A stretch of DNA of 64,000 nucleotides, taken from NCBI GenBank assembly GCA_023397655.1, contig JAEWTW010000019.1, positions 1 through 64,000 of the forward strand, in the 5' to 3' direction. Shown in pieces: positions 1 through 8,563 of the stretch. The notes under the pieces are model-generated. The model ran no database searches. It was not told where the DNA came from and saw only the letters and a program-made list of their open reading frames with translations. The translations under genes were made by a program, and so were the position numbers. The first letter of the stretch is position 1. The number at the start of each line of letters is the position of its first letter. This DNA is from Bacillota bacterium (GTDB lineage: Bacteria; Bacillota; Clostridia; Christensenellales; SZUA-584).

Positions 1-66
1 ATGCAGGACTTTTTCCTTCCGATGTTGAATTATATGAAGATAATTTCCGGATCAGGGGTATTGTAA
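1..66 (+). CDS. 3' end of an unidentified upstream gene (partial)
   Basis: Frame 1 is open from the window edge to a TAA at 64-66. That TAA shares its last base with the ATG of the next gene (TAATG). Such an overlap is typical of translational coupling, so this is probably the tail of a gene co-transcribed with the deaminase. Only about 21 codons are visible and the product cannot be recognised. Confidence 0.35.
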   Translation: MQDFFLPMLNYMKIISGSGVL

Positions 67-515
67 TGGACAAATGGGACAAGCGCTTCATGGATCTGAC
101 AGAAACCATCGCAAAGTGGTCCAGCTGCTATAAGAGTGACCGCAGCATCGGAGCCATCATCGTCCGCAACAAGCGGATCATCACCACCGGATACAACGGA
201 GCGCCGTCCGGCATCAAAAGCTGCAAGGAGAAGGGCGAATGCCTGCGTCAGAAGCTGGGCATCGCGTCCGGCACGCGGCACGAGCTGTGCTACGCCATCC
301 ACGCCGAGCAGAACGCCATCATACAGGCGGCCAAGCTGGGCGTCAGCATCGACGGCGCCACGCTCTACTGCACGCACCAGCCCTGCGTCATCTGCTCCAA
401 GATGATCGTCAACGCGGGTATCGTGCGCGTGGTTTACGCCCACCCCTACCCCGACGATTTCTCCCAGGAAATATTTAAGGAAGCGGGCGTTGAGCTGATC
501 CATTTCAAGGGGTAA
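66..515 (+). CDS. comEB: dCMP deaminase (ComEB-type zinc cytidine/deoxycytidylate deaminase)
   Basis: A 149-residue protein of the zinc-dependent cytidine/deoxycytidylate deaminase family. Members of the dCMP branch convert dCMP to dUMP for dTMP synthesis in the cytosol. The zinc site is complete: H79-A-E81 carries one ligand and the catalytic glutamate, and P106-C107-x2-C110 supplies the two cysteine ligands. The N-terminal NGAPSG segment and the Cys-rich stretch near residues 53-59 are typical of dCMP rather than free-base deaminases. An AGGGG lies just upstream, and the ATG overlaps the preceding stop codon, implying an operon entering from the left. The length is normal for the family. 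Confidence 0.88.
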   Translation: MDKWDKRFMDLTETIAKWSSCYKSDRSIGAIIVRNKRIITTGYNGAPSGIKSCKEKGECLRQKLGIASGTRHELCYAIHAEQNAIIQAAKLGVSIDGATLYCTHQPCVICSKMIVNAGIVRVVYAHPYPDDFSQEIFKEAGVELIHFKG

Positions 516-608
516 CCGAACCGCGCGATTAACATACTAAAAGTCAATGTCCGTATTTGGAATAGAGACAGCCTGCAAACATTAGTTCTTATATTTCAAA
601 TTTCTCTA

Positions 609-640
609 TTGATAAAAGAAGGCATTTGGGGTAGTATAAT
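609..640 (+). promoter_or_regulatory. Candidate sigma-A promoter for the topoisomerase operon
   Basis: A perfect TATAAT at 635-640 lies 53 bases before the ATG of the topoisomerase B gene. The nearest TTGATA (609-614) is 20 bases away, longer than the usual 17, so only the -10 element is convincing. Confidence 0.45.
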
Positions 641-693
641 GTGGTGTATCTGATTTGGAACACTATATTTTGTGATGCAATAAAGGGGACGCT

Positions 694-2667
694 ATGGCCA
701 GGGAATACAGCGCAAGCGATATACAGGTACTCGAAGGGCTGGACGCCGTCCGCAAACGCCCCGGCATGTACATCGGCTCCACCGGCCTCAAAGGGCTGCA
801 CCACCTGCTCTGGGAGATCGTGGACAACGCCGTGGACGAGGCGGCAAACGGCTATGCCGACAAAATAAACGTGACGCTGCACGAGGACAACTCCGTCACG
901 GTGGAGGACAACGGGCGCGGCATACCGGTGGGCATTCATCCGGAAAAGAAGGTTTCGGGCGTGGAGGTTGTGTTCACACAGCTGCATGCCGGCGGCAAGT
1001 TCTCCAACGACGCTTATACGTACGCGGGCGGTCTGCACGGCGTGGGCGCGTCCGTTGTGAACGCGCTGTCGCGCTGGCTGGTGGCCACCGTCTGTTCGGG
1101 CGGCAAGATGTATCAGCAGCGCTACGAGAGCAGTATGTCGAAGAGCGGCAAGATAGAAAGCGGCCGCCCCATGACCAAGCTCGAAGAGATCGGAACCACC
1201 AAAAACCGCGGCAGCAAGATCACCTTTCTGCCGGACGACCGCGTGTTTGAAACGGTCGTGATGAACCACGACACCGTGGCCTCCCATCTGCGTGTCATTT
1301 CGTTTTTGACCAAGGGCGTCAAGATCACGCTGACGGATGAGCGCATCAAGAAGGACGGCCGGCCCAAGAAGGAAACCTTCGATTACTCCGGCGGCGTGGT
1401 GGACTTCGTGCAATACCTCAACGAGGAGAAGACGGTGCTGCACAAGACGCCTATCTACTTCGACGGCGAGCGCGGCGACATCAAGGTGGAGCTCGCGCTG
1501 CAGTACAACGACACCTACAACGAGAACATCGTCTCGTTTGTCAACAATATCCCCACGCCGGACGGCGGGACGCACGTGTCCGGCTTCAAGTCCGCCCATA
1601 CCAAGGTGATGAACGAATATGCGCGCATCGCGGGGCTGCTCAAGGAGAAGGAGGAGAACCTTGCGGGCGACGACTACCGCGAAGGCCTCACCGCCGTCAT
1701 CAACGTGCGCATGAAAGACGCGCAGTTTGAGGGGCAGACCAAAGCCAAGCTGGGCAACACCGAGGTGAAGACCATCGTGGAGGGCATCGTTCAGGACAAG
1801 CTGTCGCTTTTCCTTGCGGACCTCAACAACACGGCCATTGCAACGGAGCTGGTGGGCAAGGCGGTGAACGCGGCCAAGGCGCGCGCCGCCGCCAACAAGG
1901 CCAAAAAGCTGGAGCGACAGCGCAGCAAGCTGGAGGGCGCGCCGCTGGTGGGCAAGCTCTCAAGCTGCACCGGACGCGACGCCTCCAAAAACGAGCTGTT
2001 CATCGTGGAGGGCGACAGCGCGGGCGGCAGTGCCAAGCAGGGCCGCGACCGCCGCTTTCAGGCGATACTCCCGCTGCGGGGCAAGCCGCTCAACGTCGAG
2101 AAGAAGCGGCTGGATCAGGTGATCGAGAATGAAGAGTTCCGCTCCATCATCACCGCACTCGGCACCGGCTTCGACGGTGATTATGAAGAGTCGTCGCTCA
2201 AATACCACAAGATCATTATACTGGCTGACGCGGATCAGGACGGCGCGCACATCCGCGCGATACTGCTGACGTTCTTCTACCGTTACTTCCGCGATCTGCT
2301 GACGGCAGGCCATATCTACATTGGCCGGCCGCCGCTGTACCGCGTGCATAAAGGCACCAAATCGGTGTACGCCTATACGGATGCCGAGCTCAAGGCCGCG
2401 CAGCAAAGCATCGGCAGAGATGCCAACGTGCAGCGCTACAAAGGCCTCGGCGAAATGAACCCCGAGCAGCTGTGGGAGACCACGATGAACCCGATGGGCC
2501 GCAAGCTGTTTCAGGTGGAGCTGGACGACGCCGCCGAAGCGGAGCGTCTGGTCACGCTGCTGATGGGCGACAAGGCGGAACCGCGCAAGCTGTACATCTC
2601 CGAACACGCCAACTTCAACAAAGAAGACAGTTTTTATAAGGAAAAGGTGAGCGGCAATGTCCAATAA
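694..2667 (+). CDS. Type IIA DNA topoisomerase subunit B (GyrB/ParE family)
   Basis: A 657-residue ATPase/Toprim subunit of DNA gyrase or topoisomerase IV. The GHKL ATPase domain shows E41 and N45, the D72-NGRGIP loop, and the GGLHGVG lid near 112-118. The transducer carries a QTKAKLGN loop. The Toprim domain has E439-GDSAGG and the acidic triad D512-D514-D516, followed by the GLGEMNP segment of the C-terminal tail. The length matches Gram-positive GyrB/ParE, which lack the proteobacterial insert. AAAGGGG precedes the ATG. The stop overlaps the subunit A gene by 11 bases, so the two are translationally coupled. GyrB versus ParE identity cannot be settled from this subunit; see the next entry. 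Confidence 0.93.
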   Translation: MAREYSASDIQVLEGLDAVRKRPGMYIGSTGLKGLHHLLWEIVDNAVDEAANGYADKINVTLHEDNSVTVEDNGRGIPVGIHPEKKVSGVEVVFTQLHAGGKFSNDAYTYAGGLHGVGASVVNALSRWLVATVCSGGKMYQQRYESSMSKSGKIESGRPMTKLEEIGTTKNRGSKITFLPDDRVFETVVMNHDTVASHLRVISFLTKGVKITLTDERIKKDGRPKKETFDYSGGVVDFVQYLNEEKTVLHKTPIYFDGERGDIKVELALQYNDTYNENIVSFVNNIPTPDGGTHVSGFKSAHTKVMNEYARIAGLLKEKEENLAGDDYREGLTAVINVRMKDAQFEGQTKAKLGNTEVKTIVEGIVQDKLSLFLADLNNTAIATELVGKAVNAAKARAAANKAKKLERQRSKLEGAPLVGKLSSCTGRDASKNELFIVEGDSAGGSAKQGRDRRFQAILPLRGKPLNVEKKRLDQVIENEEFRSIITALGTGFDGDYEESSLKYHKIIILADADQDGAHIRAILLTFFYRYFRDLLTAGHIYIGRPPLYRVHKGTKSVYAYTDAELKAAQQSIGRDANVQRYKGLGEMNPEQLWETTMNPMGRKLFQVELDDAAEAERLVTLLMGDKAEPRKLYISEHANFNKEDSFYKEKVSGNVQ

Positions 2668-5086
2668 CAACACGGAATTGATACCCAGTGACATCACGCC
2701 TGTCTCGATGAGCGACATGATGCACGATTCGATGATTCCCTTCGCCGAATACGTGATCATGGACCGCGCCCTGCCGCGCGTGGAGGACGGCTTAAAGCCG
2801 GTGCAGCGGCGCATACTCTACACCATGCTGGAGCTGGGCTTAACGCCGGACAAGCCGCACAGAAAGTCTGCGCGTATCGTCGGCGACTGCCTCGGTAAAT
2901 ACCACCCCCACGGTGACTCGTCGGTTTACGACGCGATGGTGCGCATGGCGCAGGACTTTGTGATGCGCGCGCCGCTGGTGAACGGCCACGGCAACTTCGG
3001 CAGCATGGACGGCGACAGCGCCGCCGCGATGCGTTATACCGAAGCGCGGCTCTCCCCCATCGCAATGGAATTGCTTGCCCATATCGAGAAGGACACCGTC
3101 CCGTTCTCGTTCAACTTTGACGATACGTTGAAGGAACCGAACCTGCTGCCCGCACGCTTCCCCAACCTGCTGGTCAACGGCGCGTCCGGTATCGCGGTGG
3201 GCCTCGCGACCAACATCCCGCCGCACAATCTGAATGAAGTGATCGACGGCGTGATCGCGCGCATCGAGAACCCGAATCTGACATTCGATGAGCTGATGCA
3301 GCACATACCGGGCCCCGACTTTCCGACGGGCGGATACCTGCTGGGTCTCGACGGCCTGCGAGAGGCCTATGAAACGGGCCGCGGCAAGATCGTAGTCCGC
3401 GCCAAAACAACCATTGAAAAGGGTGTTAACGGCAAGACGAACATCGTCGTCAACGAAATGCCGTATCAGGTGAACAAGGCGGCGATGCTGAGTAAGATAC
3501 TGGCGGTTACGGAACAGAAGAAGGATATGTTTGCGGGCATCGCGGACATCCGCGACGAATCCGACCGCACGGGCATCCGCGCCGTCATCGAGGTCCGCAA
3601 GGATTACGACCCCAAGAAGATACTCAACTGCCTGTACAAGTATTCGGATATGCAGGTCACCTTCGGCATCAACATGGTGTGCATCGCGGACGGCCAACCC
3701 AAGCAGCTGCCGCTGATGAGCGTCATTGACCACTACATCGCATTCCAGAAGGAGATCGTGACAAGGCGCACGCGGTATGATCTGGAGCGGGCGAAGCAGC
3801 GCGAGCACATACTGGCCGGGCTCATCATCGCCGTGCAGAACATTGACGAGGTCATCCGTATTATCCGCAGTTCGACTTCGCCCAAGGAGGCCAAGTTCAA
3901 GCTGATGGAGCGCTTTGCGCTCACGGACATTCAGGCGCAGGCGATACTCGACATGCGCCTCGCCCGGCTGACAGCGCTGGAGATTGAAGCGCTTCGCAAA
4001 GAATACGCGTTTATTCTGGAAACCATCAAACGGCTGGAGGCTATCCTCGCGTCCGAAAAGCTGCTTATGCGCGTTATCATGAACGAGCTGACCGAGATAA
4101 AGTTAAACTATGGCGACAAGCGCCGTACGCGCATACTCGAAACCAGCCACGAAGTGGAGATTGACGAGAACGAGTTCAAATCCGTTGAGGAATGCGTCAT
4201 CATACTGGCTCAGAACGATTTCCTCAAGCGCGTGAACCAGAAATCGTACCAGAAATCCGCCCCGGCGGACGGCGAAGCGGTCAAGTGCATCGTTCCGTCG
4301 GCCACAGATATGCGGGTGCTGATATTTACGAATCAGGGCAGCCTGTACACGCTGCCGGTCACCGATATACCGGAATGCAAGCTGCGCGACAAGGGCAAGC
4401 CTTTGTCTGCACTGCTGGCGGGTATCGCCCCGGGCGAGACCATCGCCGGGCTGTTCTCCGTATCCGATTACAAAGCGGAAACGCATGTAATATTCGCGAC
4501 AAAAGGCGGTCTCGTCAAGCGCACCAGTCTGGCGGAATACGATGTACGCAACAAAAAAATCGTCGCCTGCGGCCTCGCCAGCGGCGACAGCATCATTTCT
4601 GTCAATCTGCAGCAGGGTGAAAGCGACTGGCTCGTCGTCACCCAGGGCGGTATGGGCATACGATTCTCCTCCGCCGACATTCCCGCGATGGGTCGCAGCG
4701 CCAAGGGCGTTAAGGCGGTGGCGCTGGACAAGGGCGACAGCGTGGCGATGGCGGCTCCGGTGGAAACAGATGACGAAATCGCGCTGTTCACCGACCTCGG
4801 TTACGCCAAGCTGATGCGCGTCACCGACTTTGATGTGCAGCATCGCGGCGGCAAGGGGTTAAAAGCGGTGTCATTCCTGAAAAACGGCTCCACAGGCGCG
4901 TCGGTGGCCGCGGCCTTCCCCGTCTCCGAGCCGTGCGGTATCATCGTCACGATGAAGTCCGGGCAGGCGGTCACGCTGTCTTCCGAGCAGCTGGAACGTC
5001 AGGACAGAGCGGCGCGCGGTGCGTCCGCCGTGCTTGCGGTGCTGGGCGACAGCGTCATCGCTGCGGGCAAGACGTTCCTGTCGTAA
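2657..5086 (+). CDS. Type IIA DNA topoisomerase subunit A (GyrA/ParC family)
   Basis: An 809-residue DNA cleavage/religation subunit and partner of the preceding gene. The winged-helix/tower part is complete, with catalytic Y127 in the AAMRYTEARL context. The quinolone-determining region KYHPHGDSSVYD has the drug-sensitive residues S88 and D92. A beta-pinwheel C-terminal domain begins near residue 500. The usual GyrA box, expected in the first blade near residues 510-530, is absent. That stretch instead resembles ParC, with the FTNQGSLYTLPVTDIP segment. A box-like QHRGGKG occurs late, at residues 728-734. The protein may therefore be a topoisomerase IV-like enzyme or a gyrase with a displaced box. 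Confidence 0.92.
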   Translation: MSNNNTELIPSDITPVSMSDMMHDSMIPFAEYVIMDRALPRVEDGLKPVQRRILYTMLELGLTPDKPHRKSARIVGDCLGKYHPHGDSSVYDAMVRMAQDFVMRAPLVNGHGNFGSMDGDSAAAMRYTEARLSPIAMELLAHIEKDTVPFSFNFDDTLKEPNLLPARFPNLLVNGASGIAVGLATNIPPHNLNEVIDGVIARIENPNLTFDELMQHIPGPDFPTGGYLLGLDGLREAYETGRGKIVVRAKTTIEKGVNGKTNIVVNEMPYQVNKAAMLSKILAVTEQKKDMFAGIADIRDESDRTGIRAVIEVRKDYDPKKILNCLYKYSDMQVTFGINMVCIADGQPKQLPLMSVIDHYIAFQKEIVTRRTRYDLERAKQREHILAGLIIAVQNIDEVIRIIRSSTSPKEAKFKLMERFALTDIQAQAILDMRLARLTALEIEALRKEYAFILETIKRLEAILASEKLLMRVIMNELTEIKLNYGDKRRTRILETSHEVEIDENEFKSVEECVIILAQNDFLKRVNQKSYQKSAPADGEAVKCIVPSATDMRVLIFTNQGSLYTLPVTDIPECKLRDKGKPLSALLAGIAPGETIAGLFSVSDYKAETHVIFATKGGLVKRTSLAEYDVRNKKIVACGLASGDSIISVNLQQGESDWLVVTQGGMGIRFSSADIPAMGRSAKGVKAVALDKGDSVAMAAPVETDDEIALFTDLGYAKLMRVTDFDVQHRGGKGLKAVSFLKNGSTGASVAAAFPVSEPCGIIVTMKSGQAVTLSSEQLERQDRAARGASAVLAVLGDSVIAAGKTFLS

Positions 5087-5125
5087 GAACTGCAAACATG
5101 GAGAAATTGGTGTAACGAAAGGTCA

Positions 5126-5166
5126 TGAGGCTCTGCCTCACACTCCGCTGGAGACACCGTCTCCAG
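5126..5166. repeat. Dispersed structured intergenic repeat, copy 1 (two hairpins)
   Basis: Two adjacent hairpins: TGAGGC-TCT-GCCTCA (5126-5140), a short CACTCCG spacer, then CTGGAGAC-ACC-GTCTCCAG (5148-5166). The same plan, with the shared GGCTCTGCC core but different paired bases, recurs at 27707-27787. Confidence 0.55.
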
Positions 5167-5198
5167 ACCTCTTTTCTTCGATATTCTATCCAAAGCAG

Positions 5199-5225
5199 TA
5201 AAAAAGCCGCATTTCGCGGCTTTTG
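5199..5225. terminator. Bidirectional rho-independent terminator
   Basis: GCCGC (5206-5210), loop ATTTC, GCGGC (5216-5220), with an A-run before and a T-run after. It can serve the topoisomerase operon on plus and the carboxypeptidase gene on minus. Confidence 0.75.
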
Positions 5226-5395
5226 TTATGGCAATACCGCACAAAGAGCGTGTCGGTGGCATTGCAGCAGATTTTGGTGCAGAACAAGGATAAAAGCGCA
5301 GAAATAGCAGCGCTATTGCGAGCATTTTTGACGCAGTTGTGTGCCAAAAGATGCGCAAGGACGCCGTGTACGCCTTATGCGGTGTTGCCTTATCT

Positions 5396-6784
5396 CTATT
5401 TGATGCGGTAGCTGTAATGCGGGCGCTTCTTGCTGAAACGCTTGCGCTTGCGGCGCGTCACCGTCAGCAGACGAACCACCAGAAATATGATGAGCGCTCC
5501 GGGAATGATCAACCAGTAAAAAATACTTCCGTCAGAGCTTTTAATTTCTTCAATATTCACCGGCTGCACGACGGTCACGGCAGTGCCGCCGCTGGCGTCC
5601 GGCTCCGCGCCGGCCTGCAGCACGTCGCGCGTGGCAATCAAATTCCCTGTATAGATGGGTTCACCCGTGGCTTCGCTTCTGTACGTTACGGTACCCAGTA
5701 CATCACCCTTGAGTATCGGCGCCTGAAGCGTGCTGGTAAAATCGGGCTCATCCGCAATAATTCTGTCCGTCCCGTCCAGTATGCCGTCCGCTATGGACTT
5801 ATCGATGGTCTGATAGGTTCCGGCGCTCTGCGGCCCTTCAAACACCAGCAGACCGTCGTTCTCGTCGGTGGACGCGTAGTTATCGATCTGCACCTTCACC
5901 GGCTCCGCCTTGTCGAGCAGCTGCTGAAGGTCTATTGTCACAAAGTTGTTGAACCCGAAATCGAACAGGGTTTTCGCCGTTGACCAGCGCTTTGCCCCCT
6001 TGCTGGATTCATCCCCAAAAATGAGGCATATGAGGTTCATGTTGTCTTTGGACGCGGATGCCACCAGACACCCGCCCGCCTGCTCTGTTGATCCCGTCTT
6101 GCCGCCTGTTGCGTAGGGATAGTATTCGTCTTCATCGCTGCGCATCAGCAGATTGGTATTTCCCTTGGATTTTGATGATTGCTTGTTAGACTGAGGCATC
6201 GTATAGGAATCGCGGTCGATGATATCCATAAACGCCGGATTCTTCACCGCGTATTGCATCAGCTTGGCCATATCGCCGGCCGTTGTGTAGTGTTCTTCGT
6301 CGTGCATGCCGTGCGGATTCACAAAATGCGTATTGGTCATGCCCAGCGCCTGTGCCTTGGCGTTCATCAGATCAGCAAATTTGGATATATCTCCGCTAAT
6401 CGCCTCGGCCACGGCTATGGCTGCGTCGTTTCCGGAGACCATCATCATGCCATGCAGCAGGTCTCCCATCTCGACAATCTCATCTTCTTCCAGATCCAGC
6501 GAAGACCCTCTGGCGTCCGCCGCTTTTTCACTAACCGTTACCTTTGTGTCCATGCTCGCGCTTTCCAGCGCCAGTATGCACGTCATGATCTTGGTGGTGC
6601 TGGCCGGCTCAACACGCTCGTCCTTATTTTTAGCAAACATCTCATAGCCCGAATCGGCGTCAATCAGCAGCACGGCTTTCGGCGAAACCTCGCCGTCAAA
6701 CTGCGGCGCCGCCGCAGAAACACTGCCGGCAAAACCGAGCATAACCAATGCAAATATAACTAAAACAGTTATGACCCTTCTCAA
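5396..6784 (-). CDS. D-alanyl-D-alanine carboxypeptidase (PBP5/DacF family), copy 1
   Basis: A 462-residue low-molecular-weight penicillin-binding protein that trims the terminal D-Ala from peptidoglycan stem peptides outside the membrane. A signal peptide occupies residues 1-24. The serine-enzyme motifs are S62-T-T-K65, S117-G-N119 and K229-T-G231. The PBP5 C-terminal beta domain follows, then a hydrophobic anchor near 425-445 and a basic tail. This is a true C-terminal transmembrane helix rather than the amphipathic helix of E. coli PBP5. The start is TTG at 6784 behind a GGGGGA box; no ATG is suitably placed. A close paralogue lies immediately upstream in the same orientation. Confidence 0.9.
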   Translation of the reverse strand: MRRVITVLVIFALVMLGFAGSVSAAAPQFDGEVSPKAVLLIDADSGYEMFAKNKDERVEPASTTKIMTCILALESASMDTKVTVSEKAADARGSSLDLEEDEIVEMGDLLHGMMMVSGNDAAIAVAEAISGDISKFADLMNAKAQALGMTNTHFVNPHGMHDEEHYTTAGDMAKLMQYAVKNPAFMDIIDRDSYTMPQSNKQSSKSKGNTNLLMRSDEDEYYPYATGGKTGSTEQAGGCLVASASKDNMNLICLIFGDESSKGAKRWSTAKTLFDFGFNNFVTIDLQQLLDKAEPVKVQIDNYASTDENDGLLVFEGPQSAGTYQTIDKSIADGILDGTDRIIADEPDFTSTLQAPILKGDVLGTVTYRSEATGEPIYTGNLIATRDVLQAGAEPDASGGTAVTVVQPVNIEEIKSSDGSIFYWLIIPGALIIFLVVRLLTVTRRKRKRFSKKRPHYSYRIK

Positions 6785-6833
6785 ACTGCAACATCCCCCA
6801 CTATCAGCCGTTTTTCAGGCTGTCTTCAACTTC

Positions 6834-6842
6834 AGTATATCA
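6834..6842 (-). promoter_or_regulatory. Extended -10 promoter for carboxypeptidase copy 1
   Basis: On the minus strand TG-A-TATACT (6842-6834) gives an extended -10 about 50 bases before the TTG start. No good -35 is visible. It allows expression separate from the paralogue upstream. Confidence 0.45.
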
Positions 6843-6870
6843 CATGTGGAACAAAAAGCATATCCCGGAG

Positions 6871-8268
6871 CTATCGGCGTACCCGCTTCCTCTTGACGGC
6901 GCGGCGTCTGCGTGCGTAACGCCTCTTGCGCTGAATGGCCATCACGACCAGTATGATCAATATCACAGCCAGCACGGCACCCACGGCGATCAGTATCCAC
7001 CCGATCAGACCTATGCCGTTTTTGTCCGGCACAGCCGGAGTCTGACTGTCAGTCTGTTCCGGCGTAGCGGGAGCTTCCGACGGCTGGACTGCTGTACTAT
7101 CCGCCGCTGCCACCGCCTGCGATGCGATCAGCTTGCCCTGACAGATCATTTCTCCCGAACCGGTGAGATAATTGATCACCCCCACCGTTTCGCCTTCCTT
7201 GACGGGCGCCGTCAGCGCTTCGCCGCTGTTGAGGACGACCTCGGTGGTAAGCCCGGCTTCCACCTTGTTGGCAAGCTCCAGTTCCAGCGTCTGATAGGGC
7301 TTCCCGGTGTTCACAATGTTGAGAACCAGCGTTTCGCTGCCCGGAGCCGCATTCTGCACATTGGCGGAGACCGGGTCCGTGCCGTCGATGATGGACTGGA
7401 CGTCCACCGTCTTATAGTTGTCGAAACCGTATTCAAACAGCGACTTCGTCAGCGGCCACCGCTCGCTGCCGTTGTATTCATCCTTAAATATCAGGCAGAT
7501 CAGGTTCATGCCGTCCTTGCTGGCCGAAGACACGAGACAATCGCCGGCAGCTGGGGTGGACCCCGTCTTGATGCCGGTCGCGTATTTATAATAATATTTA
7601 TTATCCGGATCCAAATCGGCTGACAGCAAAAGCTTATTGGTGTTCTTAACTTCCCAGGTCGAGCTGTGCTTGTTGTCGGCAGGCATGGTGTAGGTCTCCT
7701 GCCCCACAATTTGTGCAAAGTCCGGATTCTGCATCGCATACAGCGTGAGCAGCGACATATCGCGCGCGGTCGTGTGGTGGTTGTCCACATGCATGCCGTG
7801 CGCCACCACGAAGTTGGTGCTCGTCATCCCCAGCTCGCGCGCCTTTTCGTTCATCATTTCGGCGAACCCTTCTTCGGAACCGCCTATCGTTTCGGCCACC
7901 GCGACTGCGGCGTCGTTGCCGGAAGCCAGCATCATTCCGTTTATCAGGTCCTTCATGACGATCTCTTCGCCGGTAGAGATATGCAGCAGCGAGCCGTGCT
8001 GGTCCGCGGCGTTGGATGACACCTTAACGACGCTGTCCATATCGCCTTTTTCCAGCGCGAGCAGCAGCGTCATGATCTTGGTCGTGCTTGCCGGTTCAAC
8101 GATCTCATCCGCGTTCTTCTCAAATAACACGTCACCCGATGTGCCGTCCAGCAGCATCACCGCATAAGGCTCCACGTCGCCGTCGTATGCGGGAGCCGCC
8201 AGTGCGGCGGGCAGGAACATTGTTAAGACCAATATTACAGTGAAAAACAAAGCTGTGACTTTTTTCAA
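6871..8268 (-). CDS. D-alanyl-D-alanine carboxypeptidase (PBP5/DacF family), copy 2
   Basis: A 465-residue paralogue of the downstream gene with the same architecture. A signal peptide ends at the LAA-APAY region (about residue 25). The active-site motifs are S61-T-T-K64, S116-G-N118 and K234-T-G236. A beta domain, a Pro/Thr-rich spacer, a membrane anchor near 425-450 and an Arg/Lys-rich tail follow. I place the start at TTG 8268, 11 bases after AAAGGAG and giving MKKVTALFF. The longer reading frame upstream runs through the promoter and encodes no signal peptide at its front. Tandem copies suggest duplication followed by divergence, perhaps for growth versus sporulation, which I cannot test here. 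Confidence 0.88.
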   Translation of the reverse strand: MKKVTALFFTVILVLTMFLPAALAAPAYDGDVEPYAVMLLDGTSGDVLFEKNADEIVEPASTTKIMTLLLALEKGDMDSVVKVSSNAADQHGSLLHISTGEEIVMKDLINGMMLASGNDAAVAVAETIGGSEEGFAEMMNEKARELGMTSTNFVVAHGMHVDNHHTTARDMSLLTLYAMQNPDFAQIVGQETYTMPADNKHSSTWEVKNTNKLLLSADLDPDNKYYYKYATGIKTGSTPAAGDCLVSSASKDGMNLICLIFKDEYNGSERWPLTKSLFEYGFDNYKTVDVQSIIDGTDPVSANVQNAAPGSETLVLNIVNTGKPYQTLELELANKVEAGLTTEVVLNSGEALTAPVKEGETVGVINYLTGSGEMICQGKLIASQAVAAADSTAVQPSEAPATPEQTDSQTPAVPDKNGIGLIGWILIAVGAVLAVILIILVVMAIQRKRRYARRRRAVKRKRVRR

Positions 8269-8302
8269 AATCCCATGAGCTCCTTTTACATAATCAACAA
8301 AT

Positions 8303-8331
8303 AGTATAACAGCATAAATAGCGTTTGTGAA
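8303..8331 (-). promoter_or_regulatory. Sigma-A promoter for carboxypeptidase copy 2
   Basis: On minus: TTCACA (8331-8326), 17-base spacer, TATACT (8308-8303). It supports the TTG start at 8268 because it lies inside the longer ORF. Confidence 0.6.
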
Positions 8332-8494
8332 TGCCAATATAGCCGCATCAGCGCTATGTTTGTAAACTTTTGTAGTCAGCACCGCATATATTCCCACATA
8401 ATCCCCAAAAGATGCCACCCGCATTCGTCATAAATCGGCATTGGCCATTGTGATTAAGCTTGTTTTCGCACACTGAACGGATGCAATATTTGCT

Positions 8495-8523
8495 TTGCAA
8501 ACAGCTGATGCGGCATGTATAAT
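8495..8523 (+). promoter_or_regulatory. Sigma-A promoter for the HAD-hprK-glcK operon
   Basis: TTGCAA (8495-8500), 17-base spacer, TATAAT (8518-8523), followed by a 5' leader of about 35 bases and a GGAGGA ribosome binding site. Confidence 0.7.
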
Positions 8524-8563
8524 AGACCCAAATATAAGTTTTCATTTTACTTCTGGAGGAATA

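Larger units (their letters stand above)
5087..5395. other. Intergenic stretch with a hairpin repeat and a terminator
   Basis: About 310 bases between convergent genes. It holds the two-hairpin repeat at 5126-5166 and the bidirectional terminator at 5199-5225. I see no supportable gene in the rest. Confidence 0.6.

Noticed and set aside
1960..2814. Open frame on minus across the junction of the topoisomerase genes
   Set aside because: Antisense to two conserved overlapping genes; no site or domain.
8269..8424. N-terminal extension of the second carboxypeptidase
   Set aside because: The extension contains the promoter and places the signal peptide in the middle of the protein.
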